The position numbers and the translations under genes were made by a program. The notes beneath the pieces were generated by a model. That model was not told the origin of the DNA and searched no databases. It saw nothing but the letters and a program-made list of their open reading frames with translations. 42,175 nt of DNA from Acidobacteriota bacterium (GTDB taxonomy: Bacteria; Acidobacteriota; UBA6911): positions 1 through 42,175 of the forward strand of contig JAFNAG010000004.1 of the NCBI GenBank assembly GCA_017860135.1, in the 5' to 3' direction. Below, one piece after another: positions 36,047 through 42,175 of the stretch. The number at the start of each line of letters is the position of its first letter. The first letter of the stretch is position 1.

Positions 36047-37867
36047 TTACGCGGGTAGATCCGTATCCAGGGAATTGGCGTGGCAGTAAGACCGGATGGC
36101 GTTCAGCATCTCCTCCCCGTACTGCTGCAGCTTTTTCTCGCCGACTCCGGAGACGCGCAGAAACGCGGCGCGGGTGGTAGGCCGCTTCCGCGCCATGTCC
36201 CGCAGGGCGGCGTCGCCGAAAACAATATATGCCGGCAAAGACTTGCTGCGAGCCAGCCTGCGCCGCACTTCCCTCAGGTTCTCGAACAGGCCTTCATCCA
36301 CCCCTTCCCACGAGTCCCGCACAACGGCGGGCTTTGGAACCGCTTTCTTCTTCACCGGCTCCAGGAGCAGGGGACTTTCATTGCCCTTGAGCACTCGCCG
36401 GCCCTTGTCGGTCAACTTGAGCACCCCGTATTCCCCGACACGAACGATGCACTCCTGCTCGGCAAGCTGCTCGATCCAGTCCCGGACCGAAGACCGCGTC
36501 GCTTGCGCCAGGAGGCCGTAGGTGCTCAGCTGATCGTGCCGGTTGGCCAGGATCCGCTCTTCGCGGGAACCGATCAACACCCCTGCCGTATAATCCGCGC
36601 CGAAGCGCTCGCCCTGGCGGACAACGCTGGACAGGATCTTCTGCGCCACAACCAATGCGTCGTCGACCCCCGCCACGTCTCCCAGACAGATGTCGCATGC
36701 CCGGCAGCACTCGTGGTCGAGTTCCTGGCCGAAGTAATTGACAAGTGCCTTGTGCCGGCAGGCTACGCCGCTGCAATAGCGGTACATCTGGTTGAGCTTG
36801 GTGCAAGCAATGTCGTACATCTGCGGGTCGGACTCTTCCAGGATGCGCTTCCAGATCAGGTAATCGCCGCCGGCATAAAAAAGGAAGCACTCTGCCTCCA
36901 GCCCATCCCGGCCTGCACGGCCGCTCTCCTGCTGATAATGTTCGAGCGACTTGGGCATGCCTGCGTGGATTACAAACCGGACGTTGGACTTGTCGATCCC
37001 CATGCCGAAGGCGACGGTCGCCACGATGACATCCGCATCGTCCTCGGCGAACGCCTCCTGGCTCCGCCTCCTGCTCGAGTCGTCCATGCCCGCGTGATAC
37101 GGCACCACCCGATAGCCGCGGCCGGCAAGCGCCTGGTTCATCTCGTCGACGTCGGCGCGACGGATGCAGTAGATGATCCCCGACTCGCCGCGGTGGCGGT
37201 CCAGAACTTCCGTCACCTGCTTGAGGGCTTCCACCCTCCGCCGGACACGATACAGCAGGTTCGGGCGGTCGAATCTCCCGACAAAGACCTCGGGGCTGGC
37301 AAGACCCAGCTGGTCCCGGATGTCCCGGCGCACGTTATCGGTGGCCGTGGCAGTGTACGCACCGACCGGAACTCCCGGCAGTTTCTCTTTGAGAATCCTC
37401 AGCTGGCGGTACTCGGGCCGGAAATCGTGTCCCCACATGCTGACGCAGTGCGCTTCATCTACTGCGACGGAGGAAACGCCGGCGGATTTCAGGAAATCCA
37501 GGAATCCCTCCATCAGGACACGCTCGGGGGACGCGTAGAGCAGCTTCAGCTCGTGCCTTCGCAGCCGGTCGTATGTTTCCGCTTTCTCCTGCGCCGACAT
37601 TGTGCTGTCCAGGCGTGCGGCGGGAATGCCGATCTCCAGGAGCGAGTCGACCTGGTCCTTCATCAGGGAGAGAAGCGGCGATACCACGAGCGTCATGCCG
37701 GATAGCAGCATTGCAGGCGCCTGAAAGCACAGCGACTTTCCGCCGCCCGTGGGCAGGACCACAACCGAATCCCGCCCGGCGCACACGCATGCCATCGCCT
37801 CCTTCTGCAAGGGAAGGTAGCTGTCAAAACCCCAGTAATCTTTCAAGACGGCTTCAATCGATTCCAC
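36047..37867 (-). CDS. recQ: ATP-dependent DNA helicase RecQ
   Basis: This 3'-5' helicase acts in recombination and fork repair. The protein has 606 residues from the GTG at 37867, which matches the usual RecQ start (VESIEAVLKDYWGFDSYLP). No ribosome site precedes it; a TTG at 37951 would add 28 residues, overlapping the toxin gene and reading through a hairpin. Helicase motifs: TGGGKS at 40-45, DEAH at 137-140 in AVDEAHCVSMWGHDFRPEY, TATATDNVRRDI, ATVAFGMGIDKSNVRFVIH and QQESGRAGRDG. The zinc subdomain has YCSGVACRH and CCRACDICLG. A winged-helix RQC domain and a C-terminal HRDC domain (LPAYIVFGDAALRDMAR) follow, so it is the full-length form. Confidence 0.94.
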   Translation of the reverse strand: MESIEAVLKDYWGFDSYLPLQKEAMACVCAGRDSVVVLPTGGGKSLCFQAPAMLLSGMTLVVSPLLSLMKDQVDSLLEIGIPAARLDSTMSAQEKAETYDRLRRHELKLLYASPERVLMEGFLDFLKSAGVSSVAVDEAHCVSMWGHDFRPEYRQLRILKEKLPGVPVGAYTATATDNVRRDIRDQLGLASPEVFVGRFDRPNLLYRVRRRVEALKQVTEVLDRHRGESGIIYCIRRADVDEMNQALAGRGYRVVPYHAGMDDSSRRRSQEAFAEDDADVIVATVAFGMGIDKSNVRFVIHAGMPKSLEHYQQESGRAGRDGLEAECFLFYAGGDYLIWKRILEESDPQMYDIACTKLNQMYRYCSGVACRHKALVNYFGQELDHECCRACDICLGDVAGVDDALVVAQKILSSVVRQGERFGADYTAGVLIGSREERILANRHDQLSTYGLLAQATRSSVRDWIEQLAEQECIVRVGEYGVLKLTDKGRRVLKGNESPLLLEPVKKKAVPKPAVVRDSWEGVDEGLFENLREVRRRLARSKSLPAYIVFGDAALRDMARKRPTTRAAFLRVSGVGEKKLQQYGEEMLNAIRSYCHANSLDTDLPA

Positions 37868-37872
37868 TGAAA

Positions 37873-37900
37873 AAGCGGGGGACAGGTGACTGTCCCGCTT
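37873..37900 (-). terminator. Rho-independent-type terminator between the toxin gene and recQ
   Basis: On the minus strand AAGCGGGACAG (37890-37900), loop TCAC, then CTGTCCCCCGCTT (37873-37885), an 11-bp stem with a two-base bulge, followed at once by more T (five in a row in all). It ends a few bases before the GTG of recQ. The same core, GGGACAG-GTGA-CTGTCCC, is also a common dispersed palindrome, so it may be a repeat acting as terminator. Confidence 0.5.
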
Positions 37901-37928
37901 CTTGCATTTCTGTCCCCGAATCCCTTCG

Positions 37929-38270
37929 TTATTTGCCCAGCCACACGTCAATGCCGGAGAGAATCAAGCCGAGCTGGGCCTTGGGCAGTTTTCCGGACCA
38001 GGCAGCGAGCAGTGCCCGGTCCAATGTCACGATTTGCGAAACATTGGCGACCGAATCTTTGTGGAGTTCCGTCAATCGGTGAGACAGCAGGACGTTCGCT
38101 GGCGCTCCGGCCCACTTGAGCTTACCTGTAAGCGGAACACACACAACCGTCGCTGTCCGGCTGCGATTGACCGCATCCCCCTGAACAACAACCACGGGTC
38201 TGCGGAATCCCGGCCTGGCCCCGGCCGGACCCGGGAGATCCGCCCATAAAACCTCGCCCTGAGAGATCAC
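37929..38270 (-). CDS. MazF/PemK-family toxin (endoribonuclease)
   Basis: A 113-residue toxin of the CcdB/PemK fold that should cut mRNA at short sequences. The GTG at 38270 overlaps the antitoxin stop by four bases (GTGA), the usual coupling in mazEF pairs. Family marks are QGEVLWADLP at the N-terminus, RPVVVVQGDAVNRS with the conserved Arg, VVCVPLTGKLK containing the Ser/Thr-region strand, VANVSQIVTLDR and the C-terminal helix. Length is normal and no key segment is missing, so it is probably active. It lies directly in front of recQ and next to a zone of decayed genes, which fits a mobile or recently gained module. Confidence 0.9.
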   Translation of the reverse strand: MISQGEVLWADLPGPAGARPGFRRPVVVVQGDAVNRSRTATVVCVPLTGKLKWAGAPANVLLSHRLTELHKDSVANVSQIVTLDRALLAAWSGKLPKAQLGLILSGIDVWLGK

Positions 38271-38482
38271 AAATCGCGCTGCTCCAAGACTTGCGCGGAC
38301 GCAGAAGAGACGAAGGAATCGGGCCCGAAACCGATCTCCGCACATGCCCGGTCCGGCGCGTGACGGGAGACGTACTCCTCAAGCGCATTGCTGAACAGCT
38401 TGCTGCGCGACTTCTTCATCCGGCGCGCCAGGTCTTCCGCCTTCTCAAAGATATCGTCGGGAATGGACACGGCTGTTTTCAT
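38267..38482 (-). CDS. Ribbon-helix-helix antitoxin of the MazF-like toxin
   Basis: A 71-residue antitoxin from the ATG at 38482 (MKTAVSIPDDIFEKAEDLAR); an ATG two codons earlier, at 38488, is also possible. The first 45 residues form a ribbon-helix-helix DNA-binding unit (TAVSIPDD strand, then helices with KKSRSKLFSNALEEYV). The tail after about 50 is acidic and aromatic and is expected to bind and block the toxin. The protein should also repress its own promoter. A promoter with -10 TATACT directly before 38488 places the likely transcription start at or next to the ATG at 38482, so the mRNA may be leaderless. Confidence 0.88.
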   Translation of the reverse strand: MKTAVSIPDDIFEKAEDLARRMKKSRSKLFSNALEEYVSRHAPDRACAEIGFGPDSFVSSASAQVLEQRDL

Positions 38483-38488
38483 GCCCAT

Positions 38489-38518
38489 AGTATAATCTAC
38501 TCCAAGTCTGGCTCTCAA
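38489..38518 (-). promoter_or_regulatory. Promoter of the toxin-antitoxin pair
   Basis: On the minus strand TTGAGA (38513-38518), an 18-base spacer and TATACT (38489-38494). Seven bases after the -10 lies the ATG at 38482. Confidence 0.5.
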
Positions 38519-38654
38519 TTCCATCCGGCGATCGTGAGACACTGGATGCTCACCGCTTTTTGAAGCCAAGAGCGGGAGCATCCGTAATTACTAACCGGCG
38601 GCACGGTGATTTGAGCGAGGTTTTTTTGCGGCAAGCTTCCGTGGCGGGAGGCCG

Positions 38655-39013
38655 ACGAAACCAGTGCCCGGTATCGAGATCAAACTGGAACAGCCCTCCC
38701 GGATTCAGGATTCCGGCCACGCGGGCGAATACCTGCCGCAGTTTCCGGGGTTCGAGGATGTGGTTGAGCGCGTCGAGATGACAGGCAGCCAGTTCGGCGC
38801 GCTCCTGCAACTGGAGCTCGCGGATATCCTGGAATCACCAGCAAACCCGATCCGATTTCCTGCGCGCCTCCTGCAGCATTGCCGGGGAACTGTCCACTCC
38901 GATGACGGTCCAGCCGCGCCGCCGGGTCCACGATATGGTGGAGTTTCCCGTGCCGCACGCCAGATCCATGAGAGTGCAAGAGTGCGGACACGCAGGTTCC
39001 GCTCTGCGATCAT
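38655..39013 (-). pseudogene. Broken SAM-dependent methyltransferase
   Basis: Motif I is readable as LMDLACGTGNST, followed by VIGVDSSPAMLQEARRKSDRV. Then a TGA stop (38835-38837) interrupts an otherwise continuous frame that goes on as FQDIRELQ, HLDALNHILEP and GGLFQFDLDTGHWFRR, a typical class I methyltransferase order. Upstream, MIAERNLRVRTL, which should precede motif I, is in a different frame, so there is also a frameshift near 38970. The N-terminus and the last 100 or so residues are missing. At least two inactivating changes plus truncation make it a clear pseudogene. Confidence 0.8.
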
Positions 39014-39037
39014 CCTCAGAAGCGATTCCCTCTATGG

Positions 39038-39238
39038 GAACCTTCGGGCAGCCCGTTGTTCCTCGACATGCTCGATGATTCCAAGATCCTCTTCGACCGG
39101 GACAGCTTTTTCCGCCAGGAGATGAGTTCATTGCGGGAGCGCCTCGCCCGGCTTGGTGCAAAGAGAATCTGGAAAGGGAATGCGTGGTATTGGGACCTCA
39201 AACCGGATTACATATGCGGCGAAGAATTCCAGATCTGA
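39038..39238 (+). pseudogene. C-terminal fragment of a minimal nucleotidyltransferase (MNT)
   Basis: About 66 residues remain: SPLFLDMLDDSKILFDRD, then RERLARLGAKRIWKGNAWYW and DLKPDYICGEEFQI. This is the end of MNT-type nucleotidyltransferase proteins that pair with HEPN proteins. The catalytic GSxxRG...DxD half is missing; the fragment begins where the methyltransferase remnant ends, pointing to a deletion. Its TGA is one base before the ATG of the HEPN-like gene. Confidence 0.65.
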
Positions 39239-39239
39239 T

Positions 39240-39428
39240 ATGACAAACAAGACGCTTGCCCAGAGTTATCGGATCAAGGCGCTGAAGCGGATGAAGATCC
39301 TGGAAGTGCTCTTGAGGGAAGAGGCTTACTCGGACGTCGTTCGCGAGGCGCAGGAAATCGTCGAACTGGCATTGACAGGCATGCTCCGTCGGATCGGAGT
39401 GGAGCCGCCCAACGGCACCGCGACCTGA
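39240..39428 (+). pseudogene. Truncated HEPN-domain protein
   Basis: A 62-residue frame from the ATG at 39240. LAQSYRIKALKRMKILEVLL and EAYSDVVREAQEIVELALTGML match the first two helices of HEPN proteins that act with MNT partners as toxin-antitoxin pairs. Full-length proteins are about 120-140 residues and continue after VEPP with a W-HD segment. Here the frame ends in NGTAT, and a related stretch (QRHRDLKPG) can be read in another frame, suggesting a frameshift. The RNase motif R-x4-6-H of active HEPN domains is not present. Confidence 0.65.
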
Positions 39429-39545
39429 AGCCGGGCAACTCTGTTGCCTCTCGCCGGACGTTTCTGTAGTATATCAACGCGAATCTTTAGCGAGTAGTAT
39501 CCAGTTGATTCTGCGCTCCGCGCATATAGACATTGGAGGCTTTCA

Positions 39546-41972
39546 ATGAGATTTTTCAAGCGCGCCCCGTATCTTGCCGGGTTCCTTGTCGCAACGACGC
39601 TTATTTTCGGCGCCGCGCTTCAATCGGCCGGGTTCCAGGCGGGACAGGGCCAGAAGAAGATCGAGAATACCAATCCCGCGCAGCGGTTGAAGTGGTATGA
39701 ACAGCACCAGGCGATGAAGGCCCAGTCGCCATTCAAGAATCTGATCTGGCGCGAGTCCAGTCCGGAACAGTTGAGCGGCAGGGCTACCTGCATCGCCGTT
39801 CCCAAGGGCGACAAGAAGACCATCTACATCGGCACAGCTACCGGCGGCCTCTGGAAGACAACCAACACGGGCGTCACATGGGAACCCATTTTCGATGAGA
39901 TGCCTACGCTGTCCATGGGGGCGTTGGCGATCCCTGACACCCAGCCCAACACCATCTGGGTGGGGACCGGCGAGGCCAACCATTTTCGCGGCTCCATCGC
40001 CGGAACGGGTGTCTACAAATCGATCGACGGCGGCAAGACCTGGCAGCACATGGGTCTCACCGACACGAACTCTATCGCCCGCATCCGCATTCATCCTACC
40101 AATCCGGATATCGTGTACGTGGCCGCGACCGGACACGAGTGGACCTACAATGCCGAACGCGGGGTTTTCAAGACTACCGACGGCGGCAAGACCTGGCGCA
40201 AGGTCTATTACATCGACGACCAGACCGGATGTATCGACCTGATCATGGATCCGCGAAATCCCAACGTCCTGATCGCTTCCATGTGCCGCCGCATCCGGCA
40301 GCGCTGGAGCGACCCGGTTCCCAGCGGCGACGGCCTGTTCAAGACCACCGACGGCGGCCAGAATTGGAAGAAACTGACCAACGGACTTCCGACCAACTGG
40401 AAAGTCATCGGCCGTATCGGCCTGGATTTGTGCCTGACCAAGCCGGACATCGTCTACGCATACGTGGACAACCACACGCCCATTGGATCCCATCCCGCGG
40501 GGGCGACTGACTCTTATCGGCGCCCGATGACCTACTCGCGAATCGTCGGAGCCGAAATTTATCGATCCGACGACCTGGGCGAAACCTGGCGCAAGCAGCA
40601 GCCTTCCGACGAGAAGCAGTTGCAGCAGTATCTGGCGAGCATGGAGCGGTTCGGCGGGACCTACGGCTGGGTGTTTGGCCAGATCAAGGTGGACCCGGTC
40701 AATCCGGATGTCTTCTTCCTGATGGGCGTCGGCTTGAGGAAGTCCACCGACGGCGGCAAGTCGTTCCAGCAAGTCTCGTATCCGCGACTCCACAGCGATC
40801 ATCACGGCATGTGGATCGATCCGAGCGACCCGGACTACATCGTCGAGGTCAACGACGGCGGCGCCAACGCTTCCTATGACGGCGGCAGGACCTGGCGTGA
40901 TTTCTACCAGGGAATCCGAGCGATCCAGTTCTACAACGTGACGCTCGACATGGCTACCCCGTTCAACGCCTACGGTTCGGTCCAGGATTCCGGGACCTAT
41001 CGGGGCGTCGGCATGGGGCCGGTCCCGCCAGGCCAGGACGCAGGGCGCGGGCGAGGCGGGCGCGGCGGCGGGCCCGCGGTTCGTTGGGAATCCGCACCCG
41101 GAGGCGAAGGCACACTGATCAGTGTCGATCCGACCAATCCCAACATCCAATACGCGTCCGGCTACTACGGACATATCATGCGCAGCGAGTACGCCAACGG
41201 GCGGTGGACATCGAAAAACATTTTCCCCCAGCTCAAGCCGGGCGGCCTGGAAAACCATGAGAATTGGGGGCAATGGCTCGCCGCATCGATCCTCTCGCCG
41301 CACAATCCGTCGACGCTGTATCACGGCTACGGATGCGTGTACAAGTCGACGGACAAGGGCGACACGTGGAAGCAGATCAGCCCGGATCTCACCAATTACG
41401 ATCCGGCCAGGCAGGGGAAGCTCCCCTACATGATCTACTTCGCCAAGCTGACCGCGCTGGCGGAATCTCCGCTCAAGGCGGGCGTGCTGTACGCCGGCAG
41501 CGACGACGGGCGCGTCAGTGTGACCATGGATGACGGCGCGAACTGGGCCGATATAACCGCCGGCCTGCCGTACTATAAGCACGTGTGGTGCATCACCGCG
41601 TCGAAGTACGACCCCGGCACGGTCTACATCGCGCTGATCGGGCGGCACGACGACGATTTCGTTCCGTATGTCTACAAGTCCACCAACTACGGCAAGAACT
41701 GGACAAGCATCGCCGCCAACCTGCCGGGCGGGCCCACAAACGTGATCCGCGAAGACCCGAAGCGCTCCGACGTGCTCTATCTCGGCACGGACACGGGCGT
41801 TTTTGTCACTTTGGACGCGGCGAAGACATGGAGCTATCTTGGGAGCGGGCTGCCGAATGCGCCTGTCTGGGATCTCCAGGTGCATCCGCGCGACAACCGG
41901 CTCGTGATAGCGACGAACGGCCGCGGCATGTGGATCATCGACGACGTGGCCCCAATCCAGAACGCCAAGTAA
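39546..41972 (+). CDS. Secreted BNR/sortilin-type beta-propeller protein
   Basis: An 808-residue exported protein; GGAGG lies six bases before the ATG and a signal peptide follows (MRFFKRAPYLAGFLVATTLIFGAALQ). The body consists of many Asp-box (BNR) repeats with the pattern S/T-x-D-x-G-x-T/S-W: SIDGGKTW, TTDGGKTW, TTDGGQNW, SDDLGETW, STDGGKSF, STDKGDTW, TMDDGANW and STNYGKNW. At least eight are visible, enough for two propellers as in Vps10/sortilin-like proteins and xyloglucanase-type GH74 folds. A Gly/Arg-rich stretch (GRGRGGRGGG, about 500-509) links the halves. These proteins are frequent in Acidobacteria and often annotated glycosyl hydrolase, but I do not see proof of catalytic residues. 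The substrate is unknown. Confidence 0.88.
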   Translation: MRFFKRAPYLAGFLVATTLIFGAALQSAGFQAGQGQKKIENTNPAQRLKWYEQHQAMKAQSPFKNLIWRESSPEQLSGRATCIAVPKGDKKTIYIGTATGGLWKTTNTGVTWEPIFDEMPTLSMGALAIPDTQPNTIWVGTGEANHFRGSIAGTGVYKSIDGGKTWQHMGLTDTNSIARIRIHPTNPDIVYVAATGHEWTYNAERGVFKTTDGGKTWRKVYYIDDQTGCIDLIMDPRNPNVLIASMCRRIRQRWSDPVPSGDGLFKTTDGGQNWKKLTNGLPTNWKVIGRIGLDLCLTKPDIVYAYVDNHTPIGSHPAGATDSYRRPMTYSRIVGAEIYRSDDLGETWRKQQPSDEKQLQQYLASMERFGGTYGWVFGQIKVDPVNPDVFFLMGVGLRKSTDGGKSFQQVSYPRLHSDHHGMWIDPSDPDYIVEVNDGGANASYDGGRTWRDFYQGIRAIQFYNVTLDMATPFNAYGSVQDSGTYRGVGMGPVPPGQDAGRGRGGRGGGPAVRWESAPGGEGTLISVDPTNPNIQYASGYYGHIMRSEYANGRWTSKNIFPQLKPGGLENHENWGQWLAASILSPHNPSTLYHGYGCVYKSTDKGDTWKQISPDLTNYDPARQGKLPYMIYFAKLTALAESPLKAGVLYAGSDDGRVSVTMDDGANWADITAGLPYYKHVWCITASKYDPGTVYIALIGRHDDDFVPYVYKSTNYGKNWTSIAANLPGGPTNVIREDPKRSDVLYLGTDTGVFVTLDAAKTWSYLGSGLPNAPVWDLQVHPRDNRLVIATNGRGMWIIDDVAPIQNAK

Positions 41973-41984
41973 ACCTCCTATTTT

Positions 41985-42016
41985 GGGATCTCCGCCGCGC
42001 CGGCGACGGAGATCCC
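41985..42016 (+). terminator. Hairpin after the BNR gene
   Basis: A 13-base left arm (41985-41997, GGGATCTCCGCCG) pairs with 42004-42016 with one mismatch and a six-base loop. It starts 13 bases after the stop codon. There is no T-run behind it, so termination is plausible but not certain. Confidence 0.4.
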
Positions 42017-42159
42017 GCCTTCGCATACCGGAGGCGTGGAGGTGTGCCCAAATTCCTCTATCCTGCCAAAAATCTTGAAATCTTGGACACCCATTTTGTC
42101 GTCACTTTTCTTGGCTCATTCCCTGAATCCGCAGTTAGTAATCTTGAAAGGGGTGATCC

Positions 42160-42175
42160 ATGGCTCTGCCTCGCA
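42160..42175 (+). CDS. Start of a gene cut by the window edge, possibly a Y1-type transposase
   Basis: Only MALPR can be read, preceded by AAAGGGG eight bases or so upstream. Many REP-associated or IS200-like Y1 transposases begin with a similar M-A-x-P-R, and REP-like hairpins occur in this window. Five residues are far too few to decide. Confidence 0.25.

Overview
The window is a high-GC, gene-dense bacterial chromosome segment with about 30 intact protein genes on both strands. I see no tRNA, rRNA, CRISPR array or prophage. The cell is probably Gram-negative: there is a heptose-1-phosphate adenylyltransferase (LPS core), a LysM lytic transglycosylase, lipoproteins, periplasmic prolyl isomerases and a Tat translocon. 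The tilS-ftsH-folP-cdaA-ybbR run, MacB-like permeases without an ATPase, a BNR-repeat secreted protein and the REP-like hairpins make Acidobacteriota my best guess. That is inference from gene content; I could not run a phylogeny.

Layout. 1-1310: the end of an unknown large protein (possibly SNF2-helicase-like), then a broken amidohydrolase that runs in frame into a small NIPSNAP-like gene. 1436-6229: a small membrane protein and a 1423-residue CoA-dehydratase-activase-like protein with two activase modules. 6529-8977: a zinc alcohol dehydrogenase, an ECF-type sigma factor without a visible anti-sigma factor, and a secreted hypothetical protein. 9190-11490 (minus): hemL and hemB, an apparent heme operon with an extended -10 promoter. 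11623-18069: tilS, ftsH, then folP-cdaA-ybbR overlapping by four bases at each join (folate and c-di-AMP). 18112-19110 (minus): an LVIVD beta-propeller lipoprotein. 19403-23439: rfaE2 and mfd, overlapping. 23807-26138: two parvulin-type isomerases and a BlaI-like repressor, all with four-base overlaps.

26139-27469: a gene-free stretch with a strong hairpin, then a helical protein of unknown function. 27525-31431: a tRNA-dihydrouridine synthase, tatA-tatC on the minus strand, and a C-terminal processing protease. 31451-36021: an MltD-like transglycosylase and two MacB-type permeases. 36047-38488 (minus): recQ behind a mazEF-like toxin-antitoxin pair. 38655-39428: a zone of gene decay (broken methyltransferase, fragment of a minimal nucleotidyltransferase, truncated HEPN protein). 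39546-41972: a large BNR/sortilin-type secreted protein. The last 16 bases start another gene.

Most of the window is housekeeping. The best leads are the in-frame amidohydrolase/NIPSNAP junction, an orphan BlaI-type repressor translationally coupled to envelope foldases, a toxin-antitoxin plus HEPN/MNT decay island next to recQ, repeated extended -10 promoters very close to start codons, several REP-like palindrome families, and a BlaI-type dyad just before tilS. I found no convincing new defence or biosynthetic system.
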